Source of the DNA: CAXRDE01 sp964342365
Lineage (GTDB): Bacteria; Cyanobacteriota; Sericytochromatia; UBA7694
Direction: 5' to 3'
Assembly: GCA_964342365.1 (NCBI GenBank)
Contig: CAYFGW010000013.1
Span: forward strand, 1 to 32,384
Length of the DNA: 32,384 nucleotides
Shown one piece after another: positions 1-7,172 of this stretch (positions are counted from its first letter, which is position 1; each line of letters begins with the position of its first letter). The position numbers and the translations under genes are program-made. The notes beneath the pieces are model-generated. The model ran no database searches and was not told where the DNA came from. It saw only the letters and a list, made by a program, of their open reading frames with translations.

Positions 1-629
1 TGGTGTGTACCTATGCAGATCATTATTTATTGCACGGTACTGATTTTAAAACGTCGCGGCAGCGTCCGTTACTTTTGATCGATCTCTCAGTACCTCGAAA
101 CGTAGATCCGGCTCTCGGGCGACGCGAAAATATTCACCTTTATGACGTGGACGCTCTCCAGCATAAAGTGGATATGTCCATCGAAAAGCGACGCATGTAT
201 ATTGTGGAAGCCCAGACCATCATTGGTGAAGAGACCACCCGCTTTTTGGAGTGGTTCAATAATCGAGACGTGGTCCCCACTATCAAAGGGCTTTACGAAA
301 CCTTTGAATCTATTCGCCAGCGCGAGTTGGAGCGAGGCAGTGCCAAGTACAAAAAAGATCTGACTCCGGAAGCGGAAGAAGTGCTCGAGCGAGTGACTCG
401 TGCCATGGTGCAAAAGATTTTACACCATCCGGTGGTGCGCTTGAAAAATGCCACGGCCCATCAACAGCAAATGTATCATGAGGCCCTGAACGATTTATTT
501 GCTCTGAATACTCAGGATGAAATTGACAAGTACGTGCAACACGAACCCGCTCCCAAAAAGCAGGCCAGGCCCGCGCAATGTCCCGTCCACCCCATAGAAA
601 AACGTGCTGTTCGAGAAATTCGTTCATGA
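1..629 (+). CDS. hemA: Glutamyl-tRNA reductase, C-terminal part (5' end outside window)
   Basis: This is the C-terminal 208 residues of glutamyl-tRNA reductase, which makes glutamate-1-semialdehyde from glutamyl-tRNA, the first committed step of C5 tetrapyrrole synthesis. The reading frame is open to the window edge, so the catalytic N-terminal domain and most of the NADPH-binding domain lie upstream. Visible are the end of the NADPH domain (LLLIDLSVPRNVDP, then IHLYDVDAL) and the long helical dimerisation domain, including the family-typical KILHHPVVRLKN. The last ~25 residues form a basic extension with a Cys-Pro dipeptide (CPVH, codon at 579-581). The gene ends in an ATGA overlap with hemC, which supports a heme-synthesis operon. 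Identification is firm. The meaning of the CP dipeptide is open. Confidence 0.93.
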   Translation, partial: VCTYADHYLLHGTDFKTSRQRPLLLIDLSVPRNVDPALGRRENIHLYDVDALQHKVDMSIEKRRMYIVEAQTIIGEETTRFLEWFNNRDVVPTIKGLYETFESIRQRELERGSAKYKKDLTPEAEEVLERVTRAMVQKILHHPVVRLKNATAHQQQMYHEALNDLFALNTQDEIDKYVQHEPAPKKQARPAQCPVHPIEKRAVREIRS

Positions 630-1555
630 ACACGCGTTGTGTGCTCGGCACCCGGGGCAGCCCTCTTGCTCTTTGGCAAGCCAGACAGGTCCAGCAAGCC
701 CTCCAGGAGGCCCACCCGCAGCTGGATGTTCCCATTAAAATTATTCATACCAAAGGTGATAAAATTCTGGATCGTCCTCTGGCGGCCATTGGAGATAAAG
801 GGCTTTTTACCAAAGAGCTGGAAAACGCCCTCTACAACAACACCATTGATATCGCCGTACACAGTTTAAAAGATCTGCCCTCCACGCTACCTGAGGGTCT
901 GGGAATTCTGGCGGTTATGGAACGCCATTTGCCTTTTGACGCCCTCGTCACCGCAGAGGAAAAAACCCTCGCGGAACTGCCTGCCGGCGCCCTCATTGGC
1001 ACGGGCAGTCTACGACGAAAAACCCAGCTGCAACAATTGCGCCCGGATCTGAACTTTGCCGATTTGCGGGGAAATATTCAAACCCGTCTGGCCAAATTAG
1101 ATCGCGGAGACTACGCCGCTATTGTTATGGCTCAAGCCGCCTTAGAACGCATGGATCTGGGTCATCGGATGGCTCATGTGTTTGACGCCCATGACATGCT
1201 GCCCGCAGTGGGCCAGGGCGCGGTGGCTGTAGAAGGCCGTCTCAACGATCCCCATATTGCCACATTGCTTCAACCCGTGGCTCATCTCCATACCACCTAT
1301 TGTATTACCGCAGAACGGGCCTTTTTAAGAACCCTCGGCGGCGGCTGCGAAAAACCCATTGCGGGCTTTGCCACACGCACTGAGAGCACCCTGTCCCTGA
1401 CAGGGCGTATTGCGTCCGTGGACGGATCCCAAATTATTCAGGATACCCTGACCGCAGATTTTACAGTACCGACCCTGGAGATTTGCGAAAAGTTGGGAAC
1501 GGAATTGGGTGAAAAAATGTTGGCCGCGGGTGGAAAAGCACTGCTTGAAGCCTAA
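626..1555 (+). CDS. hemC: Hydroxymethylbilane synthase (porphobilinogen deaminase)
   Basis: This cytosolic enzyme condenses four porphobilinogen molecules into hydroxymethylbilane. At 309 residues it is close to the usual ~310. Seen in the sequence are the N-terminal LGTRGSPLALWQA motif, HSLKDLP near residue 80 with the catalytic Asp (D83), GTGSLRR near 126-131, LRGNIQTRL near 148, and GGGCEKP with the cofactor-attachment cysteine at about residue 241. The ATG at 626 was chosen because it places LGTRGS at the normal distance from the N terminus and overlaps the hemA stop as ATGA. Upstream in-frame codons would lie inside hemA. Translational coupling to hemA is likely. Confidence 0.97.
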   Translation: MNTRCVLGTRGSPLALWQARQVQQALQEAHPQLDVPIKIIHTKGDKILDRPLAAIGDKGLFTKELENALYNNTIDIAVHSLKDLPSTLPEGLGILAVMERHLPFDALVTAEEKTLAELPAGALIGTGSLRRKTQLQQLRPDLNFADLRGNIQTRLAKLDRGDYAAIVMAQAALERMDLGHRMAHVFDAHDMLPAVGQGAVAVEGRLNDPHIATLLQPVAHLHTTYCITAERAFLRTLGGGCEKPIAGFATRTESTLSLTGRIASVDGSQIIQDTLTADFTVPTLEICEKLGTELGEKMLAAGGKALLEA

Positions 1556-1572
1556 TAGGAAAAGAGAAGATC

Positions 1573-2607
1573 ATGACAAAAGCATATAATGTGGGCATTC
1601 TGGGAGCCACCGGACTGGTGGGCAAAGAAATTCTAAATATTTTGCAATCGCGCAAATTCCCCGTGAAATCCATGCGTTTGCTGGCTTCTAAACGTTCTGC
1701 CGGTTCGGTTCAGAGCTTTGGAAGCGAAAGTCTGACCGTGGAAGAAGCTCACGATACGGCTTTTAAAGGCATTGACATTTTGTTTGCTTCTGCCGGAGGT
1801 GCTGTGAGCAGGGCCTTTGCCCACAAGGCTGTGGAGCAGGGCTGTGTGGTCATTGATAATACCAGCGCTTTTCGCATGGACGATAACGTCCCTCTGGTGG
1901 TGCCAGAAGTCAATGCTCACGCGCTGAAAAATCACAAGGGCCTCATTGCCAACCCCAATTGCTCCACAGCACAACTGGTGGTGGTCCTGAAACCTCTGCA
2001 CGAAAAGTTTGGGCTCAAGCGGGTGGTGGTATCTACTTATCAGGCCGTCTCCGGCGCGGGCCATCAGGCGGTACAGGAACTGTATATGCAGTCTGAACAG
2101 GTGCTGGCAGGCCAGATGCCCACCGCTCAGATTCTGCCCTCTTCTATTGCTTTTAATCTGGTGCCTTTTATTGGTAATTTCCTGGACGGTGAAAATCATC
2201 CTGCGGAAGACGGTTATACCGATGAAGAAATGAAAATGACTCACGAAACCCGCAAAATTCTGGAAGCCGATGTGCCTACCAGCGCCACGTGTATTCGTGT
2301 CCCCGTGGCCAACGGTCACTCTGAGTCGGTCAATTTGGAGTTTGCACAACCGGTGTCTGCTGAGGACATCCGCGAGGTGCTCCAACACCAGCCGGGGGTG
2401 GTGGTACAGGACAATGTACAAGAACAGCATTTTCCCATTCCCCGAGACGTTTCCGGTTCTGACCCCGTTTACGTGGGTCGCATTCGTGGCGACGTATCTC
2501 ACCCTCATGGCGCCAACCTCTGGATTGTGGCAGACAACTTGCGCAAGGGAGCAGCCCTGAATGCGGTGCAAATTGCCGAAAGTCTGGTCACCCAACAGCT
2601 GATTTAA
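1573..2607 (+). CDS. asd: Aspartate-semialdehyde dehydrogenase
   Basis: It reduces aspartyl phosphate to aspartate semialdehyde with NADPH, the branch point for lysine/diaminopimelate, threonine and methionine synthesis. The protein is 344 residues, normal for the family. It shows the N-terminal nucleotide-binding loop GATGLVGKE (residues 11-19), FASAGGAVS, and the active-site segment NPNCST with the catalytic Cys at about residue 130. RVPVANGHSES further on carries the expected basic and His residues. An A/G-rich ribosome-binding stretch (aggaaaagagaag) precedes the ATG. The gene starts 17 bases after hemC and is followed 5 bases later by the LptF/LptG gene, so all are probably cotranscribed. 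Confidence 0.96.
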   Translation: MTKAYNVGILGATGLVGKEILNILQSRKFPVKSMRLLASKRSAGSVQSFGSESLTVEEAHDTAFKGIDILFASAGGAVSRAFAHKAVEQGCVVIDNTSAFRMDDNVPLVVPEVNAHALKNHKGLIANPNCSTAQLVVVLKPLHEKFGLKRVVVSTYQAVSGAGHQAVQELYMQSEQVLAGQMPTAQILPSSIAFNLVPFIGNFLDGENHPAEDGYTDEEMKMTHETRKILEADVPTSATCIRVPVANGHSESVNLEFAQPVSAEDIREVLQHQPGVVVQDNVQEQHFPIPRDVSGSDPVYVGRIRGDVSHPHGANLWIVADNLRKGAALNAVQIAESLVTQQLI

Positions 2608-2612
2608 ACAGG

Positions 2613-3695
2613 GTGAGCGCTGGACCTTTAGACCTTTATTTAATTCGCCGTTTTCTGAGTCCGTTCTTGCTGGCACTGGCTCTGCTCGGTTGCCTGATGA
2701 GTACAGGTTTTGTGCTTTTTGGATTGATCGAAGAAAGCGCTCGCTTTCACTATTCTCTCAGCCTGATTCTCAAGGTCTTCGTGCTGCGCGTACCTGAAAT
2801 GCTCTATTACACTCTGCCTATGTCCATTCTTATGGGCAGTATGCTCACCGTAGCAAGGCTGGCGGCGGATCAGGAATGGCTCACCCTGCGGCTATTGGGC
2901 CTTAGCTTCTGGCGTTTAAGCCTGCCCTTTCTGGGCGTGGCTACTCTTTTAAGCACCCTGGGCATTGTGCTCAATGAAACCCTGGCTCCCACGGGCAGCT
3001 ATCTGGCGCAAGAATTCGTCACTGCAGCTCAGCAGGGCAAAGTGCGACTGCCCCGTCGCCAGTTTCATCTGTTTTTACGGGAATTGGAAAACCAGCAGCT
3101 CAAACACTTAATTTATGCCCGTGAAGCCCGTGAGGGTGTCTTGTATGATGTGGTGGTCCAACGCTTCGTGGAGCGGCAGCTTCGCTTTGTGCTCCAGGCC
3201 AAAACAGCTACTCTGGAGGGAGAACAATGGGTCTTTTCTCAGGGAAATACGCTGGACTTACAGGGAAATCAACGGGCCACCTTTGGTACATATACACTGG
3301 CTCTGAGCAAAGCTCTGCCCGGTCTGCTCAACGCCCGTCAACAGCCTCAGCACATGAACGCCCGCCAGCTGTCCCGGCATATTCACCAACTGCAAACACT
3401 GGGTCAGGATACCCATGCTCTGATCGTACGTTGGCATCAGAAATTTGCCCTGCCGCTGGCGGCCATCCCCTTTGCCCTGCTGGGTATTATTCTGGGTTCT
3501 CGCACCGTGCGCAGCCGCAGCCAGGGACTGGGGGTGAGCCTGTTATTGGTTTTTGGGTATTATTTAATCATGAGCCTGGGCACGGCTCTGGGAGACTCAG
3601 GACAGCTGCAGCCATGGCTGGCTGCCTGGCTGCCTCACATTGTGCTCATGCCCATTATTTTTATGCTCATGCAGCTCAGGAATCAGAGGGGGTAA
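2613..3695 (+). CDS. LptF/LptG family lipopolysaccharide export permease
   Basis: This is a YjgP/YjgQ-family inner-membrane permease of 360 residues. In Gram-negative bacteria LptF and LptG pair with the LptB ATPase to pull LPS from the inner membrane. Typical architecture is visible: a first helix after LDLYLIRRFLSPF, helices around residues 50-75 and 95-115, the NETLAPTGSYLA segment leading into a hydrophilic periplasmic region (about 125-265), and three C-terminal helices beginning with FALPLAAIPFALLGIILG. The start is GTG at 2613, 5 bases after asd. An in-frame ATG at 2697 would lose the first helix. Whether it is LptF or LptG cannot be told, and no second full-length copy or lptB is in the window. 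Confidence 0.9.
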   Translation: MSAGPLDLYLIRRFLSPFLLALALLGCLMSTGFVLFGLIEESARFHYSLSLILKVFVLRVPEMLYYTLPMSILMGSMLTVARLAADQEWLTLRLLGLSFWRLSLPFLGVATLLSTLGIVLNETLAPTGSYLAQEFVTAAQQGKVRLPRRQFHLFLRELENQQLKHLIYAREAREGVLYDVVVQRFVERQLRFVLQAKTATLEGEQWVFSQGNTLDLQGNQRATFGTYTLALSKALPGLLNARQQPQHMNARQLSRHIHQLQTLGQDTHALIVRWHQKFALPLAAIPFALLGIILGSRTVRSRSQGLGVSLLLVFGYYLIMSLGTALGDSGQLQPWLAAWLPHIVLMPIIFMLMQLRNQRG

Positions 3696-3699
3696 AGCT

Positions 3700-4272
3700 A
3701 TGAAGGTGACACAGTCAAAGGTTTTTTCAGAGGTCTTTAGCATTGCTCAGCCCTGCTATGGAGATGCCCGGGGTTTTTTTACAGAAAGCTTCAAAGACTC
3801 CACGTTTCGGGAATTTTTTAAGCGTTACCCCGTTCAACATACCCCAACACCGGTTCAAACCAATGTTTCGCTTTCGCAACAGGGGGTTATTCGAGGACTC
3901 CACTTTCAGAAAATGCCCCATGCTCAGGCCAAGTGGATCAGTTGTTTACAGGGCCAGATGCTAGACATCGTGCTGGATATTCGCCCTGATTCAGACACCT
4001 TCGGCCAGTGGGAGGCCTTTGTGCTCAACGCCCCCGGTGGAACCCTGTCTTCGCTGTATATTCCCATGGGCTTTGCCCACGGTTTTGAAGCGCTAACCCA
4101 CCAGACGCTGATGCAGTACACGGTGTTTGGCGCGGAGTACACCCCTGCAGCAGAGGCGGGCATTGCTTATAACGATCCACTCCTTAAATTGCCCTGGAAT
4201 ACACAAACTCCACAGGTCAGTGAGAAAGATCAACGCTGGCCTGGTTTTGAACAATGGTGTAAATCTCAATAA
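3700..4272 (+). CDS. rfbC: dTDP-4-dehydrorhamnose 3,5-epimerase family protein (RmlC-like)
   Basis: This cupin-fold sugar nucleotide epimerase, 190 residues, normally epimerises dTDP-4-keto-6-deoxyglucose at C3 and C5 for rhamnose or related cell-surface sugars. Strong family motifs are GDARGFFTE, VIRGLHFQ with the catalytic His (about residue 68), AQAKWI with the conserved Lys, LDIVLDIRPDSDTFGQW, YIPMGFAHGF, the Tyr segment LMQYTVF, and YNDPLLKLPW carrying the Asp partner of the His. An AGAGGGGG ribosome-binding site precedes the ATG at 3700. A longer in-frame start at 3640 lies inside the previous gene and is rejected. No rmlA, rmlB or rmlD is present nearby, so the exact sugar is unknown. 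Confidence 0.9.
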   Translation: MKVTQSKVFSEVFSIAQPCYGDARGFFTESFKDSTFREFFKRYPVQHTPTPVQTNVSLSQQGVIRGLHFQKMPHAQAKWISCLQGQMLDIVLDIRPDSDTFGQWEAFVLNAPGGTLSSLYIPMGFAHGFEALTHQTLMQYTVFGAEYTPAAEAGIAYNDPLLKLPWNTQTPQVSEKDQRWPGFEQWCKSQ

Positions 4273-4307
4273 AACATTTACCCTGAAAAAATGTATTAAA
4301 AATTTTT

Positions 4308-4343
4308 AGGTACTTTGCAAAACAAGGTACTATAAGATACAAT
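4308..4343 (+). promoter_or_regulatory. Promoter of the HAAS-permease/PadR unit with a repeated AGGTACT
   Basis: A -35 candidate TTGCAA (4315-4320) and a -10 candidate TACAAT (4338-4343) are separated by the optimal 17 bases, 27 bases upstream of the ATG at 4371. AGGTACT occurs twice as a direct repeat, at 4308-4314 (touching the -35) and 4325-4331 (inside the spacer). Because the downstream gene pair ends in a PadR repressor, the repeats could be its operator. That is inference from position. Confidence 0.6.
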
Positions 4344-4370
4344 TCTTGTAACCCTACGAAAAGGATTTTT

Positions 4371-5435
4371 ATGATGAATTTTTCTCCCCGCGTTAACCGC
4401 TATCTGAATCGGTTTCGCAAAGCGCTCAACGTATTGCCAGCCTCTGAACAAACGGAATGTGTGAACGAACTTCAAAGTCAGATTTATGAATGTTTACAGG
4501 CTGGCGAATCAGAAACACAGATTCTTGAGCGTCTGGGGAAACCAGAAGTTTACGCACTCCCGTTTATAGAAGAACATATAGTAGAGATTCAAGAGCAACA
4601 AAGCGTTTTGCCTGATTTACGTTTCATTCAAAAGCAGGTGCTTGGCCCCTGTCTAACGATTGTGCTGCTTTTTGTGGGCATCATGCTATTCAATACCCTT
4701 TATATATTTTCTGATCTGCTCGTCTCTTCTTTAGACGCTTTGATGCTGATAGCGTTGAGTCTACCCGCTATTATTGTCGTGGTTTTACCTGTATTAACTC
4801 TGTGGATCTTACCCCTTTATATTTTCAAGGTAGGAAAAAGAACACCAGCCCGTACGTTAAAGTCTTATAAAGTCTGGGCCATGACCCTCTTCCTGGGGCT
4901 GAGCATGAGTGGTGCTTCTTTTTTCATTCAGGACGTCATCGTTCCCCGTAGCAACACCCGCACCGTAGAACTGTTAAAAACAATGGTGAGAAAATCTTCA
5001 GACAATCCAGACATGACGTTTATTGATCGTAAGGACGTACGTCAAATGGGAGTTCGGGAAGCTTATGCTTTCTTAGATGGAAAGACGAAAACAAAAGAGG
5101 TCCGGCGCTCACTGGTGGATTATTACACCAAATTTTCGCTGCCCCTGCTTAATTTCGCGGCTGCATTCTTTGGTCTACTTACCGCCAGCTTAATGCTTTC
5201 CGGCGTTTTTCACCCGTATTACACGCTGTTTTCTATTGGTACGCTATTACCTCTGGCTATTGTTTATGTGACTTCTTTCGGTAACACCGGTTTGGATTCT
5301 TTTAGGACAGCGGTCGAGAACCCTTTCTGGCAGGCTTTTTTGCCCAATCTGGTGTTACTGGGTATGGTTATGTTCATTCTGCCCGGCCTGCTTTTACCTC
5401 ACAACAAAAATATGCTTGAAAACGAAATATCATGA
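4371..5435 (+). CDS. Membrane protein: HAAS-like domain fused to a jellyroll-less LptF/LptG-like permease
   Basis: The protein has 354 residues. Residues 8-66 (YLNRFRKALNVLP through ILERLGKPEVYALPFI) match the small helical HAAS/DUF1700 domain found next to PadR regulators. The rest follows the permease at 2613 segment by segment: LRFIQKQVLGP into the first helix (about 90-113), a hydrophobic pair (124-152), a third helix (168-186), a post-helix VPRSNTRTVELL segment, a linker (MGVREAYAFL), then FSLPLLNFAAAFFGLL and two more helices ending near FLPNLVLLGMV. Only about 65 residues lie between helices 3 and 4, against about 140 in the 2613 protein, so most of the periplasmic jellyroll is absent. 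ATG at 4371 follows AAGGA. It overlaps the PadR gene by ATGA. HAAS assignment is good. The LptF/G relation is my alignment by eye. Confidence 0.75.
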   Translation: MMNFSPRVNRYLNRFRKALNVLPASEQTECVNELQSQIYECLQAGESETQILERLGKPEVYALPFIEEHIVEIQEQQSVLPDLRFIQKQVLGPCLTIVLLFVGIMLFNTLYIFSDLLVSSLDALMLIALSLPAIIVVVLPVLTLWILPLYIFKVGKRTPARTLKSYKVWAMTLFLGLSMSGASFFIQDVIVPRSNTRTVELLKTMVRKSSDNPDMTFIDRKDVRQMGVREAYAFLDGKTKTKEVRRSLVDYYTKFSLPLLNFAAAFFGLLTASLMLSGVFHPYYTLFSIGTLLPLAIVYVTSFGNTGLDSFRTAVENPFWQAFLPNLVLLGMVMFILPGLLLPHNKNMLENEIS

Positions 5436-5854
5436 CAGATCTGGAAGCTACCCTCAAAAAATGGCAATCGCAACTGCGAAAGGGTGCTCTGGAACTTTGC
5501 GTTCTGGGACTGATTCATCAGGAACCCACCTATGCCTTTACCATGATTCAGGCGCTGCAAGAAAATAGCGGTTTTACGATCACAGAAGGTGCCCTGTATC
5601 CTCTGCTGAGGCGTTTACAAAAAGACAAACAATTGGAAGTGTTCTGGGTAGAATCAGACAGCGGTCCACCCAGAAAGTATTATCGCCTAACCGATTATGG
5701 ACATAAAATGTTAACTGCAATGCAAAAGGAATGGGAAGTTTTTTCACGGTTTGTGGATCAGACTCTGTCTCCCGGCTCTCGTGAACAAACACATAAACAA
5801 ACAGAACTAGAACCCCTGGAAATGGCTACAGTGCCTGCACAGAAAAACGGGTAA
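5432..5854 (+). CDS. PadR family transcriptional regulator
   Basis: This 140-residue winged-helix regulator has the classical PadR core: LRKGALELCVLGLI, the recognition region TEGALYPLLRRLQKDKQLEVFW, the wing SGPPRKYYRLTDYGHKML, then a helical stretch for dimerisation. PadR proteins usually repress a neighbouring transporter or membrane gene and respond to small molecules or envelope stress. This one is translated from an ATG overlapping the stop of the HAAS-permease gene, so it most likely controls that unit, including itself. About the last 30 residues are hydrophilic and low in conservation. Its 3' end overlaps the convergent CsgG-domain gene by 29 bases. Confidence 0.92.
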   Translation: MTDLEATLKKWQSQLRKGALELCVLGLIHQEPTYAFTMIQALQENSGFTITEGALYPLLRRLQKDKQLEVFWVESDSGPPRKYYRLTDYGHKMLTAMQKEWEVFSRFVDQTLSPGSREQTHKQTELEPLEMATVPAQKNG

Positions 5855-7034
5855 AGGCCCAGTGGTTCAGCTGGGGGGACGTCAATTCAAATCCTTGCCA
5901 GGGCATATCGGTGATTGAAGCGGACAGTACTTCCTGACCGTTAATATAAGCTTTGACATTTCGCCCCCGTTTCACAAGCGCAATCACGTTCCAATCCTGA
6001 TACCGCCAGGGAGCAGCTACCGACTGTGGCCCCAGCACAAAGCGATGACCATACTTGTTTAACTCCAGAACACGGCTGCGATCTCTTGACCAGAGCTTCA
6101 CCTGCAGCGGATTCGCCGATACGCGAGTGGGATTTGTCAGGCGGTCAAAGGCGTGAATTTCAAGCGCAAAATTGCGGGGTAAATTCACACGGTGCAGCAG
6201 CGCTGGCGTAAAGGGACTCTCAGTGGTGACAATATTCATGCCATAGCGCTGACTCTGACGCACCACCATCCCTTTTCCAAAACTGTTCATAGGAGTCCCC
6301 GGCGCAAAGCGAGAAAAGTCCTCGTAAAACACCCGCTGCCCGGAAGGGGGACGGAAAACGGGGGCCTGTGTGGGAAGGCTTAAGGGGGTTTCCCCATTCA
6401 GGGCATTATTGAGTTTAATACCCGCTTCTCCCAGCGTGACCGCACCGTTAATAAAGTTTTTCCAATCCTCGGCCTCTTTGGCTTTTTTTGCTTCGGCAGC
6501 TTTGACTTCTCGGTCGTTAGGGGCGAGTTCTAGTGCAAGGCTATCCTTGGCCACCTTTTCCTGGATGACTGTGAGTATTTTGCCACTCTGGGCATCAATT
6601 AGTTTGAGGTGAAAATGCAGATGTTCGTTTAAAGGCATATAATGCCCCGCCAGTAAGAGACGGGCACCCAGCAATTGCCCCACGGCCACCGCCTCATCAG
6701 GCGTTACATAAGCCGATTGTGAAAATCCCTGCTCTTTTAAAATGGCCTGCATATTTTCCCGCTCCACCAGCGTAAACCCGCGGTTCTGAATCAATCCCTG
6801 TAACACATGATCGTTGACATAACGGGTCAGGGCATCGGACTCTTTTTTATCGAAGCGCGCAATGGGAAGCAGTGCCAGCGTATAGCGCTGGGTGCTGTTG
6901 CGGGTCAAAGTCTTGAAATGTTGCATCACCGGAGACATATCTAGTGCTTGCGCCTGGAAGGTAAAACCCATTGGAAAACACAGAAAAGGTAACAGGAGCC
7001 ATTTTTTCACATTGATAGACACTTTAATAGACAC
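5826..7034 (-). CDS. Secreted CsgG-domain protein with C-terminal concanavalin A-like domain
   Basis: The product has up to 402 residues. A signal peptide (KKWLLLPFLCFPMGFTFQAQA) is followed by a CsgG/FlgO-type domain at about 45-165. Seen there are YTLALLPIARF, GFTLVERENMQAILKEQ and TPDEAVAVGQLLGARLLLAGHY, the pattern of outer-membrane-associated CsgG-like proteins. An Ala/Lys/Glu-rich helix and linker lead to a beta-rich domain (about 230-402: VFYEDFSRFAPGT, NVIALVKRGRNVKAYINGQEV) resembling LamG/DUF1080 sugar-binding folds. The first GTG (7034) is given. GTG codons at 7022 and 7010 are alternatives, and the last puts the signal peptide at the very N terminus. The lipobox is poor, so signal peptidase I cleavage after AQA is more likely. 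Role unknown, probably periplasmic or surface. Confidence 0.75.
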   Translation of the reverse strand: MSIKVSINVKKWLLLPFLCFPMGFTFQAQALDMSPVMQHFKTLTRNSTQRYTLALLPIARFDKKESDALTRYVNDHVLQGLIQNRGFTLVERENMQAILKEQGFSQSAYVTPDEAVAVGQLLGARLLLAGHYMPLNEHLHFHLKLIDAQSGKILTVIQEKVAKDSLALELAPNDREVKAAEAKKAKEAEDWKNFINGAVTLGEAGIKLNNALNGETPLSLPTQAPVFRPPSGQRVFYEDFSRFAPGTPMNSFGKGMVVRQSQRYGMNIVTTESPFTPALLHRVNLPRNFALEIHAFDRLTNPTRVSANPLQVKLWSRDRSRVLELNKYGHRFVLGPQSVAAPWRYQDWNVIALVKRGRNVKAYINGQEVLSASITDMPWQGFELTSPQLNHWAFTRFSVQAL

Positions 7035-7124
7035 TCTTTTGAAAAATTTTATTCACGGGCACCTTGTAACGGTGACGGATAGATGATGATAGCGTCCTTC
7101 AATTCTAACAAAAAATTCCAGCAC

Positions 7125-7151
7125 AAAGAGCGCGTGGTTCACGCGCTCTTT
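7125..7151 (-). terminator. Perfect 12-bp hairpin downstream of ftsZ
   Basis: Arms 7125-7136 and 7140-7151 are perfectly complementary (AAAGAGCGCGTG) around a 3-base loop, beginning 22 bases beyond the ftsZ stop. Read on the minus strand the stem ends in TTT. On the plus strand it ends in TTTT, so it could work both ways. The position fits a terminator separating ftsZ from the CsgG-domain gene. Confidence 0.7.
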
Positions 7152-7172
7152 TATCGGGCTGAAAGTCAAAGA

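Noticed and set aside
1633..2676. Long minus-strand open frame (347 codons) opposite asd
   Set aside because: Complete overlap with asd, which has clear catalytic motifs; the opposite-strand peptide is His/Arg-rich and matches no family.
4295..4308. AT-rich self-complementary stretch after the RmlC gene, considered as a terminator
   Set aside because: Stem would be only A-T pairs without a GC core or loop; too weak to call.
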